Origin: Nemania diffusa | Taxonomy: Eukaryota; Ascomycota; Sordariomycetes; Xylariales; Xylariaceae | Reading direction: 5' to 3' | Length of the DNA: 64,000 nt | Assembly: GCA_038501195.1 (NCBI GenBank) | Contig: JBBPUQ010000001.1 | Location: 4,464,001-4,528,000, forward strand | Shown: positions 1 through 13,440 of the stretch, one piece after another | Layout of the letters: each line of letters opens with the position of its first letter | How positions within the stretch are numbered: the first letter of the stretch is position 1 | Notes under the pieces: model-generated | The model's database searches: none | What the model was told of the DNA's origin: nothing | Seen by the model: the letters and a program-made list of their open reading frames with translations, nothing else | Program-made: the position numbers and the translations under genes

Positions 1-1298
1 GATAAGTGAAGGTTCTGAAGAGACGTTATATCCGCTAAGATGTCTGGCAGCAGTGACACCGGGGTAAGGGTCGCTCCCGGCAGGCAGTGGATGGAGAGGG
101 TTGTTAGATTCATCCAATTCATATGAAGCTCTCTGAACTCGTCCGACTGCTCCGGTCGCAAGTCGCTGGGTGCCTCTTGGTAGTCCGGATTGCTCGCATT
201 CAACATAGGCGCAGCGTTCGACATGCGACGTTTCCTCTGAGTTTTCGATGCCTCGAGTGTCCAGTGCATCTCTCTCAATTGCTCCCGCGTCGATAATGCA
301 TGAAATAGTCGGCTAAAGGAAAAGTCGTAGTTCTGATGGGGCCCAACCAATGCCTCAAAGTTCGGGCAGGCCATAATGACAGAGGCAATGAGATTCTGAT
401 ATAGCTCGGCGTGAACACCCGAGGGGACGGCGGGCGCTTTCAAACTACGAACTAGAATGGCAATTCCAGGGTTGGACCTCAAAGTGCGCCGGAGGAGCAC
501 CAGGCGAGATCCATAACTGATCTTTAGGCGTTTCTTCTGCGTTTGCAAATCCGCCCCGACGAGTTGAACATCCTCATACCTAAACCGCCCAATTAGTCTC
601 GCACATCTTATTCCGACTCTAGGGTAACCTACAGTGCCACCCGCGCAACCTTTAACAGCTTCTTCGCAGATACCGCAACAGAGCATAGATCCCTCATCAT
701 GCAAGTCGCACAGCTAGCACTTCCGGGCTTCAGATGGGACTCCTTCAATTTTTGCAGTATCAGGCTTAAGACTTCCTCTGGGAGGGCTGCGAAGAGTTCG
801 CCCTGCTCTCTCCTCCGCCTGTATTGCTTTATCAGCTGAGGTCGCTGCCATCCATTTTCGGATTTTCGAGAGGTGGATTGCCAGGATTCGAAGCTCGTCC
901 TACTACTCGCGGGGGATGCCAGGATCGCGTCGAAGGTGTCTTTGGATCCAATAGAACTCGTCACGCTTGAGCTACTAGGGGGCCGTCGTTGGTAGAGACT
1001 GGACTTCGGGCTGACTTGGGCATAGTTACCCGTCATAGCCGGGGGCATTCTGCTCGGCCGTTGCGCATTTTGAGCGCGTGCTGGGCCTGTCGCCATCACG
1101 GAGACAGAATCGGCACTTGATAAGTTACGCCAAGTGTAGATATCAGAATAGTATCCAGAGCTCGGGAGGCCGTGTGAGGGGATCCTCGAATGGCCAACGA
1201 CAGGGGCGCGCAAAGGTACGGGTTTCAACAAACTGTCTTCATATCCAGGTTGATAGACCACGGCATTTGCAGAGTACGACCTCTGGTGCTGTCCAAGT
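1..1298 (-). CDS. F-box domain protein, 3' end cut by window edge
   Basis: Partial gene on the minus strand. One exon runs from about 1298 to 633 and continues from 579 off the left edge; the 53-nt intron 580-632 has a GTAGGT donor and a TTTAG acceptor, and removing it joins V-A-L to Y-E-D-V in frame. After a Ser/Pro-rich stretch comes an F-box-like segment (L-P-E-E-V-L-S-L-I-L-Q-K-L) and a small C-x2-C-M-M-R-D motif. The downstream exon looks like the leucine-rich region of F-box proteins. F-box proteins recruit substrates to SCF ubiquitin ligases; that role here is inferred from the family. The exon start at 1298 is an intron acceptor with a good branch point (GCTAAC near 1323-1330), so the true start lies in an upstream exon I could not fix; 2451-2726 is a candidate. 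Confidence 0.72.
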
Positions 1299-1310
1299 CT
1301 AAAGACCCAA

Positions 1311-4300
1311 TTAAAAAAAGGAGGTTAGCAAGACAACCGACGATCTAGACTCAGCAAAACGACCGGAAGGGTAAAATTGAGGACCAGCGCAGGTTTTGTC
1401 TGGAGAATTAAGTATGTAAAGAAAAAACCGGCGAGTGCAGTGCAATGCAATGCAATACTGTCCCCGTCCCCGTTCCAGTCCCAGTCCCGTATTGCCAATA
1501 GGTATTATATATGGGACGATGTCACTCCAACAACCCCAACGGCTCCTTTTGCAGCACGTTTTAAACACTTGCAAGGGTTTGTCATGCGCGACAAAGCAAG
1601 CAATTCGTCGAGCTCGAAGAAGAACTGCGAGACACGAGTGGGCACTCGCTACGCGAAGCCAGGCCAACGATAACGACAGATCACAAAGCCTGATGCCAAT
1701 TCAGGAGAAAAAAAAAAGATAATAGGTAGGTAAAAGTAAAAACGCGCTCGGGGTGCCGATACCTATTCGTGTAGGTAGGTATCTTATTCATACCTATCCG
1801 CTAGGATAGGAGACTACTGCCAGTAAGTACCTGCTTAGCGGCTCATGGCGCGAGGCTGCTCGCTTGCGTGGTGTGTATCTTACATAGTACACAGGTATGT
1901 GGGATTCTGTAAGTGTGTAAATAGGTACTGTATGCAGGTGCAGTAGGTGGCGTTGCAGGGTGGAAATTAAACCCCTGAATAGACAAGGTCGGGGCCCTGC
2001 TTAGTGCCCTGCTTAGTGTCCATTTATGGGCTCATACAGTGGTATAATAGCCCACGCAGCTATATGTACAGTCCAGTATTGGACAGTGCCATACATACGT
2101 AGTATGAACTTCGGTTAGCCGGCTGGTATGTATGTATGTACATATAGGTATGCGAAGAAAGGAGCACGAGTATCTATGTACGCTAGACTGTGCATGCTAG
2201 AATTGAGATTTGCCCACTTGTGGGCCTTGAAACATAGTTTTCGAGATCTTCGACTGAAGATCAGAGACCGGGGGGTGCCTCTCGCCATCGCCCATTTCGG
2301 AAACGATGGGAACTCGGTTTGGATCCATTCGGAAATTTATATAAAAAAAGATGGGGCACTTACGACAAGCTGGGCCTGGAGCTGATAGGTTTCGTCTGAA
2401 AGGTGTGGCGCTTTGTATTGGTGAATTCCTCTTGACGGTACCTAACAGGATCAACTGTATAAGTGGCTGTAGCTGTAGCGGCTGTCGGCTGAGGGCTGGC
2501 TTGACACGATGAAGTTGGCGCTGTTAGTGGTTGTGCTAGCGCTGGTGCTGACGCCAATGCTGGCCCTGGGAGCGGAAGCGAGTTTCTCTTTGTAAGCTTG
2601 CGGGCCGCTGGCCGTGGATGGAAGATGCGACTGTATACTGCCGACGCCCGCCATGACGCTTCTGCGTGAGGTGAAGATTCCATTGTCGGATAATGCTCGA
2701 TTAAGTAACCTTGAGCTTTCGACCATTAACCCGCTCTAGTATGTACCTAATGTACCGGACCGTATAACACTGTATTCGAGGAAGGATGTCGTTGCGGCGC
2801 AAGCAAATCTAGCTGCCTGCTTCAGCGTTCAGGAACGAGTAACGTGCAGGATCTTCTCAACAAGTTAGAAGTTAGGACGGGCTGCTAGAAATTCGAATGT
2901 CGAATAGTTTTGCAAACGTGGGTTTCAGGTTCCAGGCAACAAAGTGTCTTGAATGGTATGGGTTTTGTATTCCTGGTGTCACTGGTGTAAGTCAGCCAGT
3001 GAGTTGAAATCGAGTCGACCCCTTTGAGACACAAGTGACGGTAGCAACGTGGCCCCCCTCCGTTTCCCCCAAATAAGTCCAAGGTGAAATCAAGTTAGCA
3101 AAGGCAAAGAAAGCCGTGAAACCCATCGTCAGAGGACAGCGTCGAGACTAATTATAGCATGTCTCAGCCAGACACCCCCTACCTATTCAGATACATACTG
3201 CCGTAAGTAAGCAGGTAGCAGAGCTAGAGAGTTAGGTAACAAACAAAGACAACGCATGATGGGAAATAGTTGCTGTCACCACTTCGTAAGCTGATTTGCC
3301 GGTTCCCCACGGACTTGGTCGCGGATGGTTGATTTCACATGCAACGTGTGGCGGAGCTTGCTTGGGCTGGCCCTTGAAGTGGTGATGGCGTGTTAACAAA
3401 AGACCAACAACGGTCAAAGGCCAACGATCAAAGGTCAACGGCCAAGACTGCTCCCGCTTTACAGGTACGCTACCTCCGCCACGACATTCAGCTGGGGTGA
3501 ACTACGCCGTAAACTATCGTGTGTGTACTCATATCTGTACCACAACATTGCCATTCCGTGGTGCAAGATACCCGCAGAATTCAGACCTGGCTGCCTTATA
3601 AACAGATAGTAACTATATATAAAGAGCTTGTAGTCTAAGTGATAGCTGAGGTCAGAAGCTGAGGTTTCCCCTCCAAAATATGCACCCCCCGGCTGCAATC
3701 TAGACCGACGGCTTACAAGTACGTATTATGCATAAGCACCCAGCCCTTGTGACGTACGTATGTGTTAGAAAAAACCACTGCGCCAAAAGTTTGGCGTGAC
3801 CGGTCAATTATTAATCTTTCTTTCTAAAGGTGTATTTCTAACAGTATGTGTAGGCTGCTTCACTCAAAATACATACATAGGTAGCAAATGGGAAAGAAGC
3901 ACAAGGTTATATCCATACGTTGGCTACCTAGGTATTTCATGCTACCTATGTACTCTGTAGGATTCTATCCCTACCATTAATGTTAGGCCCACCTTGTCCA
4001 GTCCTCCGTTCTGTGAAGACCAACCAAGTTTAATAAGGTAACCAATAATTAGTCTCCGTATGTGAACAAAATGTACTTAAAGGGTTTAGCCACCTTATCC
4101 TAGTTGAAAGGTAACCGAGAAGATCGATCGATTGAGAGGCGGAACGAAACACTTTACTCATCTTAGTATCAATTAATTGAATTGCCGAGTACCTACCGAT
4201 CTCTTAACGACTTGGCAATGGCATATACGGCGCGTGTACTAGAGAACGTGACACCCACCTCTTAAGGTAACACACCAAGGTAACACACCAAGGTTACCTG

Positions 4301-5185
4301 TCGGAGAGCAAAACAGGCGCGTGTTTTGTATATAGTCACCTGCAACTATCATCATCCCTTTCCCCCGCATACTTGTATACCTACCTATGTAGAGATAGAT
4401 AAACGTAGCATTAGCTCCCTGTCTGCTCCTCGGTGCGCTTATTTAGATAATATTGCTCCCCAGCTTTGGCTCGAAGTAATTACAAGCTTACTTTGACAAT
4501 ACCCATCTTCGGTTATAATGCACCCTAGACTACTTACCTAATTATGCCTCAATCTGCGAATTACCTACCGTACATATATTTTAGGAGTACCTAGTATTAA
4601 TACTAGAACCACTATAGGCTTCACGCCTACATATCTACTGAATGAATTATTCATCAGCCTTCCAGGCCAATTTCTTGGCGCTTACATCTTGCTGGAGGTG
4701 ACCGTAGCCTATGTGGTAGAGGTAGTTTAACAGCCACCGCATTCAAACCAACCAGAAGTGAAGGAGGATATCGCATTACAACCAGTAACCTTCATTCCCA
4801 TTGCTTTTACTGCCACCACCTGTTATTTATATAACTTGGCATGATTCTTCAACGAAAGCCTTATGCGATCCACAGTGGCAGGACACTAATTAGACACCTA
4901 GTCTCCGGGGAAGGACAAGAATAGCTGGCACTCACAGCTAAAGTTAACATTATAACTAAGAAGTTGAAGAAGCTATCGAAGGAGGAATGTTAATATACAC
5001 TATTTATAGCAAGTAGATGTATTATGTTCAATTGCGACCCCTACATAGACAAAACTCCTTTCGTTGACCCCTTGAGCCTAACGGATTTGAAGACCGGCTT
5101 AGGTATTTCTAACTTTACATAAAATAACCCGATAGTAATATCCCTTGATAACTCTGCGCTGCTGACATAATACGGGACTCGAGTG
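1311..5185. other. Gene-poor intergenic stretch
   Basis: Apart from the candidate exon at 2451-2726, no convincing coding region is seen. The sequence carries many short TAGGTA/TACCTA clusters (for example near 1770-1800, 3178-3240 and 4375-4400) and a direct repeat of AAGGTAACACACC near 4263-4292. The 4000-5180 part is AT-rich. The 3' untranslated region of the SNF2 gene must lie at its right end. Confidence 0.6.
2451..2726 (-). other. Candidate first coding exon of the F-box gene, or a small separate ORF
   Basis: An ATG-initiated open frame of 91 codons on the minus strand, rich in Ser, Ala and Thr, with protein-like composition. It lies about 1.15 kb upstream of the F-box exon, whose 5' boundary is an intron acceptor needing two bases from a preceding exon. 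A weak GTCAAG donor near codon 80 would give the right phase, but an intron above 1 kb would be unusual here, where introns are 50-180 nt. It could instead be an independent small gene or chance. No domain recognised. Confidence 0.3.
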
Positions 5186-8100
5186 TTACACTTCCTGGTC
5201 AGCCCAAGCAATTCGCACTCGACGTTTTATCGGGCGCTCAGGTACTGCTACTCCGTTGAGATTTCTGCTAGCCGTAATTTTAGTTTGATCGGGGCTTAAT
5301 GTTCGTTTACGCCCTCTGTTGAGTTCGAAAGGAACATGCACGCCCTCGTGCAGCTTTGTGGCGCTACTGCTGTTCTTTGCCTCTGGGCTGCCTATGATTA
5401 ATCCCTCGTCGGGGTCAAGAGTTCGTCGTCCAAATCCTCTACCAAATACGTACTGCGGCGATGATAGTAGAGCAGTCTGTTCTAAGCCCTCATTTGCGTT
5501 AGCCATTGGGTGGATTTTAGGATTCCGAATCCACTCTTTAATCTTTCCATCGTCCAGAACACTTTTAATTCTGCTATGCTCTGCCTGTGTCAAATGCTCC
5601 CGACGATCTATCATAACTTCCTCAATACTGTTTCGTAAGACCAATGTCTCGACTGCAACGGGTTTTTTCTGGCTAATTCGACGGGCTCTTCCGATTGCCT
5701 GAGCCGCGACCTGTGGATTCAAAACTGGTGAGATGAAGTATATCCGCGAAGCACTCCGCATGTCGAGACCGAATGCAGCTTGGCTAATATCCATCAACAA
5801 TACGCGAAACTTGGGGTTTTCCGTAAAAGTAGCTACATATTGTGCTCTCCTTTCCGCACTTAGACCGACTCTCGAGTAGATCAGGTGCTGGATTTGGAGC
5901 TATCGTATGGCGTTAGGCTCGAAGGTATAAGCAATGCGGGGAGGGGTGACTCACAATTTCGAGAACACTAGCAAGGTAGAAAGCTACGTTGTCGTTATCG
6001 TAGAAAATGAGGATCTGCTCGTTGTCCTGGTACTTGATTATTGAATCTATTAGGTATGACAGTTTTGCCGAGACAGTGGAGACAATTCTTGTCCTAGCAA
6101 GAGGTTCGGCAACTTCAAAGTTATAATGCGGATCGACTCTTGTATTCGGAGACGCCTCGACACCACTAAGAGTCGAACCTAGGATGTTCTTCGATTTTGG
6201 GGCCGTGTGATAATCGCCACCAAGTAGCGTGTTACCTGCCAGTGTCGTTGTCTGCGGGGTATGACTTGTTACGCCATCATCAGCGTCAGAAGCCGCAGCT
6301 AGTGCCTGGGATCGCTCAGCTATCCCCTGTTGGTCCAAGCTACCGTTATCAATCATGAGTTGGAGAGAGGTTGGAGCATCAAGGCATGGGGTTAAGAAGG
6401 TTTGAAGTGAATGTATCAATCCTGCGTCAGTACAGACGAACCCTTCTCCATTTTCGTCGTTGTCGAGAGACCAGGATTTTCCCCTCCCACCTGGGAAGTC
6501 CTGTAGATAAATGGGCATGGAATGAAAACGGTTGCTAACGTTTTTAAGACGGTTCTTCGCTGCGTCCTTGCCGAATTCAATCGCCTGCTTAAGGAGAGCC
6601 TCGTCGTCAGAGCTGATAGGGATGGCCTTTTTCTCTAGAAACTCTTCAGCAGTCTCCACAGCCCTGGCTATATCCTCAGCAGAAAAAAAAACACCGCCAA
6701 AAAAACTTGCTTGTCTCAAGTTTTTTACAAGTTGAACAAGACTTCTTCTCTGCCGATCGTGGAAAAAGTAGTCCATATCAGTCCTCTGGGATTGAACCGA
6801 ATTGAAAATGATCATCATCGAAAAAAGGTTGAGGGATAACTGATCTTGAAAAGACCCATCTAGCACGATGATTTTTTCATCAACTAGAGGTAGTAAGGTG
6901 CTCACATCAGTGAGGCGATGGCGGACAAGCAACGAGTTGAGAGTGTTGATCAAACAGTCCTTTCGGTTACGCCCTTTGACATACAGGCCCCAGTCAGCTA
7001 CACTATCACCGATCTCATTTTTGACGTTAGCCCATGGTCGAACCTTGAGATACTTGGCGGCGAGATTGCCAATACGCTGGAGATCTTCTCGCTCTTGTTT
7101 CATTGCGACCTCGTCATCAGGATTTCGTGAGAAGTTTTGCTCTCTCAAGCCCTTTAATTCCGGGGGTTCATAGGATTGTACGCCATATAAACCACGAGAC
7201 GGAGTTCCGGTGACCACCCAACGAGCAGAAATCTCAAGGCGGTCAATGACTCTCATCACGTCATTCTTCCAAGCGCGACTTCCATTTCCTAACTTGTGCC
7301 CTTCATCAATTATGCACCGCTTAAAATGGATATATTCAAGCGGGCAGTAAATATCAATAACGGGGCCTTCACCATTGAAACGTTCCTTTTGGATATGCTC
7401 GAAGCGGGTTTCTGAGAAGAGAACTACATCATAACATAATAGTTCAGTAACTGGAGGAATTATATCTTTATTGATAAGCACTAGAACCTTCAAGCCTGTC
7501 GTATGCTTCTTAATTTCGTTCTGCCATTGTTTGACGAGATTACTAGGGACAATGATGAGTGTAGCGTGGCTGAGGAAGACCTCTTTTGACGGGACTTCGA
7601 CGGGCGCAATGCGATTGCTCCGGCGGGGTTCAACAAGAACATTTCTGACCCTGTAAAGAGCTCGGTTCTCGGTTCTTGTCAAAGCTTTTATGCAATACTG
7701 GTATTCATAACCGAATTGCGCAGCGCATGCCTCAAAATAAGGCTTCCACTGTAAGAATATAGGAGTTAGAACCACTTCTCATGAGAAAGTAAACTTATAA
7801 TCAGGGGCTCGAGAAAATAGAGTAGCATGTGGGAACGAAAACCTGACTGAAAGAGCAAACAAAAGACCGTACCGCTATTGAATGCTTATTTGCTGCTGCT
7901 GCTGCCATATCCATCAAGCTTCCCATCGTTCGGCGAGGCGGTGTTTCAGCGATAAAAGGATCCGGAGGCCTCGAAGGCTCAGATTTGGTGCTTAAGATCA
8001 AGGCAAGACAAATCAGCGTTTTCCCTGTGCCCATTTCCTCGGCTAAAATTCCGCCCCGAGTTCCGTCGTAAAATTTTGGCTCCCTCAGAACTAGACCAGA

Positions 8101-8844
8101 GACATCGTCGTAATACCAAGCTTGGCCGGCTTGGTCAGAAACAGAGCGAAGTCGAGGGTCTATGACTCTGCCTGGCTCTAGTTCGCGTTGAAGCATTTTT
8201 GCAGCTGATCTACCTTGATAGGGATACAGCATTGTGGTTAGGCCAGGTATTTGGCCCTCTAAGAGACACTGCATCGCCCATCTAAGATCGGGATCCAATG
8301 TCGTCTCTGGAAGAGGGTCCGGAGACGGGACCTGGTTGAATAGAGTAAGAAGCGAGTTGTCGCACTTGTTAGATACAACTGGCCCGTTGCTAGGTGTTGG
8401 TTGGGGTTGAGGAGTGTAAAAGATTCTTCTCTGCCAGCATCCTTCGGAGTATTCTAACTGGCGAAGTAGGGCGGTAACTAATTTAGTTAATTCACCCCGT
8501 GTGCTTTGTGCGCTCCTATTAACATCACGAGGAAGGAGGTACACGCGAACCCTTCCCAGGGCTTGCGTGCTGGTCGAAGCAGGTTGAGTAGCGTAGGCCA
8601 TTTGTATCCACCCCTGAACCCAGAGTGGTTTAAATGGTACAAGAGTAGGTAATGCGAGGAGGGCATCTTGGAGTCTGTCTGGCAAGGCCAGGTGTGTAGA
8701 CAGTTGATCAGACTTCCTGGCGAAGAAATACCATTGTGGCGTTAGAGCTAGGGCAGCGAGGGTAACTGATAATATGGAATCCTCATCTATGTTGATGAGT
8801 AGGCATCCAGCCGGGATGTATTGACTAGTGAAAATCTCCGCCAT
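5186..8844 (-). CDS. SNF2-family helicase/ATPase
   Basis: Three-exon gene: 8844-7873, 7748-5955 and 5899-5186. Introns 7749-7872 (GTACGG donor, TTACAG acceptor) and 5900-5954 (GTGAGT donor, GATAG acceptor) are both phase 0. The product is 1159 aa. The Walker A box G-T-G-K-T lies at residues 272-276 after the phrase L-A-E-E-M; the Walker B box is D-E-G-H at 472-475, where most Snf2 proteins have D-E-A-H. The third exon holds the C-terminal RecA lobe with the arginine-finger segment Q-A-I-G-R-A-R-R. Such enzymes translocate on DNA or remodel chromatin in the nucleus. The first 200 residues match no domain I know. No RING or bromodomain seen. The fungal family is usually annotated only as SNF2 helicase, so the exact role is unknown. 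Confidence 0.9.
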
Positions 8845-9649
8845 GGTGAGTTGGACTGATAGCAGTGATACGTTGAGCGTAGGTGACGGCCATCACTCTA
8901 GAGGAGGCCGAACCTTCAAGGGTGTAGGCGAAACGTAGTGCTACTGACCATCGGAAAGTTGATATAAGCTTGTGGTTGGTAAATAGTGTAGGATGGGATC
9001 GTGGAATCGTCTGCTTAGTCGGTGCCTTAATTTATTTGAGATATCTGTAAGATAAAGCTACGTTCCTTCTCGTTTGGCTTTACAAGATTAGGTAGGTACC
9101 TGCACCTAGGTAGATATACCAAGACTGATGACTCCGGCACGCCACAGCCGGAACACCGCCACACAGTATATATGGTATAAACACTGTATCCATACGGAGC
9201 TCTGGATAATCAACCATAGATCTTTATTCCGTTTAGCGCGCCTTCGTTGAGTTGTCTACGGGGAGAAAAAAATATGAGAGCAATATAGGATTGACAAGTT
9301 TCTGTTCCAAACTGTTCTAGCGTTAACGCTCAAAAGATATATACTTGAAGTTAGACCTCGGCCTGAATACAATAGACAACGTCCGCCTGGCCTAACTGAG
9401 GGTATCGAAGAAGACAACTAGACCAATAACTATTCTGACACACTTTTACCACAGCGCCTTCCATTAAGAGAATTTTAATAGCTCCATACTCAAGAAACCG
9501 TCTTTCATAGTCCTCATAAGATGAATAATACAGATAATCAAAAAAAAGGGGGGGGGAGATGTACTAGACCAGAGAGTCCAACTTGTAGGTTGGGGATGAG
9601 CAACAATATCCTGAGTATAACACCAGAGTAGTAGGAGTGATTGCGTGGA
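8845..9649. other. Intergenic region without a gene
   Basis: About 0.8 kb between the SNF2 start and the stop of the next minus-strand gene. It contains a TAGGTAGGTACC cluster near 9090-9113 and an A8-G10 homopolymer junction at about 9540-9557, probably within the 3' untranslated region of the upstream gene. No coding signal seen. Confidence 0.6.
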
Positions 9650-12383
9650 TTATTCAAACCCTTCCAAGGCCCGACGGGCGGTCTCGATCTTTCTTCGATA
9701 TGCTCTTCCCTCAGCACTTGCACGTCCAGCCTCCGTTAATCCCAAAACGCATCGGCCGAGGCTTGCTACTAGCCGCTCCACGAGGATCTGGTCATCTCTC
9801 TGAAGCATTTGTACGAGCGCAACTTTCTCACCGCCATGCAAGTTCTCTTTCCCGTAGATGCTGGCGGTTTCGTTCATGAGTGTTTCTGAAATCTGTTCAA
9901 GTCCTTGATCAGGAGACCCGTCGGGTGTCAGTACACCCCTGTCCTCCTTGGATTTACTAATTAACGGAAAGCTTCTGTTGGTGCCAGTCGATAAAGATGA
10001 AACCGAAGGGCGATGCTGGAAGGCGGCCGCACTGCTTTGAGGACGTCGATGAAGAGAGGAATGTGATTGTCTAGGGTCAAAACCTGAGCCTCCAGCTGCT
10101 GGGCTAAACACCATACGTTTCGCGGTGTCAGGTGTGTGTGTCCGGGCGCGCTCCGGGAGATTTATGACTCGCCCAGGGTACCCGTCGTCGTACCCGTCAT
10201 CGTACTCGTCGTTGTACTCCTGGGGTGTAATGATACCAATTCTAGTGTGTCGACCTTCTGTTGCTGTCGCGAAAGAGTCCATTGTCGAAGTTGATCCAGT
10301 GCTCCCCCGCCTTGGGCGGCTAGTCTTAATAGCCGCTATGCCCATAGGTTGGGATGTATTTGGTCCCCTCGTTGTCTCTACAGAATCTTCAGAGCTGAGA
10401 CTATCACTGCTGCCTTTTCGGCGCATCCGCCTACGGCTCATACTGCCCATGGCGCTATGCAAAAAGAAATGCTCATAGTCAAAAGCATCTTCGCGATCTT
10501 CATGAGACACTTGGGCCTGAACTGAATCATGGTAAGAGGATGCGCCGCTTTCACTTGCCGAATCATCAAAATCACCGGATTCAGCAAGCTCGTAGCCATC
10601 CTGTGTTCTCATATCATCATCAGTATCATCTAGTTCATCAACGAAATCAATGTCGGCTTCGACCCCGTTGAATTTGACATCAGCAGCAATGGTGGGTTCG
10701 GCCGGCTGTGGATCAATTGAATTCGACTTCGCCGAGGCAGCAGACTCCTCTACATAAGTAGGTCGAATCATTTGCGACTCATCTTGGTTGTGAGTAAGTA
10801 TTTCTGTCTCCATTGAGCTACCGGGTTGGCCGGCGAGGCCGGTGCTACTTTCAGTTGTCGCTTGCGTGTTGAAATCGTCAGGCGGGGTTGCATCATCTTC
10901 ATGGCTGTTCGCATCGGCGTACCATTGGTCGACACGGGCGTGGGTAAAGGGGCTAGGAGTACGCAGGCTCTGCAAACTCCGACGTTTCAAACTGTCTGCG
11001 CGTGCTTGGTCTCTCAGCGTCGAGAGCCTTCCCTTCAGGTCATTAACTTGATCTTTCAAATCCCGCATCTGCGCTGACGACGCCGACCGCTTCAGACCCT
11101 TGTCGGAGGATGATCCGACAGGACCAAGATAAGCATCTGCTGTAGCGTTTTCAGCGTCTTGCCCGGGTGCATCTCTTTCCCCAAAGACCCCAGCTTCACT
11201 CAGCGGCTCGAGAAGCCGGTCTTGTCCATGCAGAGATATTTTACTATTTGAAAAAGCCGGTTTACCAGACAAGGACTGGTTTGATAGAGCGCCGTTGATA
11301 CTATTATGCGTATGATCGGCATTGCGTAGGCCTTGCAGAGGACGGCGATACCCCCCAGCTGTACCAAGAGCGCTTGAAGACCTTTGTGTAGATACATTGG
11401 GCTTAATCTCGGTTGGTATGTTGCTCTCACTAGATATTCTATTGTGTCCATGCGAGACTTTCCGATTGCCATGACCATTGCCAAGACTAATAGCGGTAGC
11501 AGGTCTTCCAATAGGCGGCGAGGGGGTTGAATGAGAGCCAATTGAGTTAGGAGAGGAAAGTGATGATCGGGCCCGATGAAGATTCCCTTCCATTGTCTTC
11601 TAACATTTAGCAAAATTTTCAAGGATTTTCAAGATTTATGAGTAAACTCACCGTTAAGCGTCGTTTCGCATTTGCTAATATTTGTTCGGCTCTACGGCTC
11701 AAAGGAGTTGAGTATCTTGCTTCATTAGGATCGAAAGACAATTCTTTCGCTGGTGAGATGGTCTCTTGCACTGCACCATCATCAATATAAGAATCAGCCA
11801 CGCTATCTTCATCATCTCCCTGAAAATTACTGTCATCTATGCTAACGGTGTCATCAAAGTCGACAAATAAACCCGCTTGATCGTGAGCAGTGACTGTACT
11901 GTTTGAGTCAACCGATATTTGTCTTTGATGAGCCATCCTAGACTGCTTGATTCTTTGCTTAATTGCCTCGTAAGGCAATGCAGTGCTGGTTACCATTGCA
12001 ATTTCGCTTCGCGTAGACCCAGAACGAGACCGAGACGGGCCACAAGTGCTTTCAACCTCAGTAACCTCGCCAATATCAGATAGCATTGTTCCATTTCCGT
12101 AGATGATAGGGGTCGTAGGGGTGATCGGGCCCGCAATAAATGCCGCTGGAGGGAGGTTAAACCCCATCTCGGCAGCATGAGTATTCCTCCACATCATCAG
12201 TGGCGACTGCGAACGATCTGGAGAGACAGTACTGTCATCATAATCGGGCAATATCATGTCGGGATTAGTTAGTGTGGGTGAGGCAGGTAACGATGGGTAG
12301 GGCGCAGAGCCCGCGCCCGCCCGGCGCTCGGCCACGCCAGAAGAGTGCATCGCAGTCGCACTATTAGATTCGTCGTATCCCAT
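9650..12383 (-). CDS. Large Ser-rich conserved fungal protein of unknown function
   Basis: Two exons, 12383-11652 and 11599-9650, joined across a 52-nt phase-0 intron (GTGAGT donor, GTTAG acceptor). The product is 893 aa. It is rich in Ser, Asp and Glu, with acidic patches, and is probably largely disordered. A likely coiled coil spans residues 422-452 (leucine/charged heptads after M-R-D-L-K-D-Q-V). The last 90 residues look more ordered and end in E-T-A-R-R-A-L-E-G-F-E. I do not recognise a named domain; the length, single short intron and ordered C-terminus suggest a conserved Pezizomycotina protein. A 79-codon ATG-started open frame at 12440-12679 lies just upstream on the same strand and may be an upstream ORF in the leader. 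Confidence 0.85.
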
Positions 12384-13375
12384 TTACAGTAGTTCTACCA
12401 AGCGAGTGAAAATCACAGAGTCCGATAATCAAGTGTTTCCTATGAGACTAGGTGTTGGGATCGCAGCGTGACCGCGTCCACACCAAGAGAATACCAGCAG
12501 ACCAGGTAATCGGCTCTGGAAATAATATTAAGCTCGGGGGTGGATTGTCGACTGTCCCAGGACTTTAACTTCGCTATCTGTTGGCGAGGTATCGGGAAAC
12601 GGTGAATTAGGGGGTCCCATGGGGGTCCCAGGTCCAAAATCAGATCGCAACTGAGCTTCCTTTGCTGTCGGGTCGTCATCTAAGAAGTACAGATGCAACG
12701 AGGAGCGGCTGTCGCGTTTGATCGTACAGCCAAATGTACGTGGTCCAGGGGCCTAGAGATGTATAGGAGGACCAACCGGGATAACCATAGAAGAAAACGA
12801 GTGGCAGGGGAGCATCGAGGGAGAATGGGCTCGACAGGAAGTATGGAGGCGCAAGGCGAACAAAACCAAAAACCAAAAACAGTGCCGACCCAAAACAGAC
12901 GGGAGCTACCGTATTACGACTGATCAAAGGTAAGGTGCGCCTAGTGTGTCAGCGACATGGTCGCTCGAGCGGTGACAACGCGGAGAGCCGTAGTTGGGCT
13001 ACCTGAGATAAACTCGAATTGTCGGGTTAGAACTTAGGACAGATTCCTAACATTCCAATCGTATCGTATCGAATCGGTATCGTAATCGTTGCCGTCGTCG
13101 TTGAGGTTATCGAAGTTGCGCGTGACGTATTGTGTCGTCGATTCGTGTTGCCTCGGGGAGCTGGTCGGATGAAAAGTTAGGAGCTTCGAGGATGTCGACT
13201 TGAATTGTTCGCGGCGGGTACCTGTCAGGCCCTTGTCCCTAGGTAATCTCTACGTATATGCCCATATCCCTATAATTTTACAAGCAATATAGCTATTACC
13301 AAGATGGTTTGGATAGTTAGGCGGGGCCGCTTGGAGTGGATGACGACTTGGCAGACCTAGATAGCTAGCCTGGCT

Positions 13376-13440
13376 TAGGTAGTTACACTACATCCTACCT
13401 ACCTACTTACAGTACACTACCTACCTATATTAGGTATTAC
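13376..13440. repeat. TAGG/CCTA tetranucleotide cluster
   Basis: Several CCTACCTAC units in close succession with a TAGGTAGT unit beside them. It belongs to the family of short tetranucleotide clusters found in most intergenic spacers of this window and absent from the exons. Confidence 0.6.

Noticed and set aside
1311..1667. 118-codon minus-strand frame next to the F-box exon
   Set aside because: It starts with TTG in a different frame from the F-box exon and contains the intron acceptor region; no domain.
10125..10478. Plus-strand frames inside the 9650-12383 gene
   Set aside because: Shadow of the opposite-strand coding sequence.
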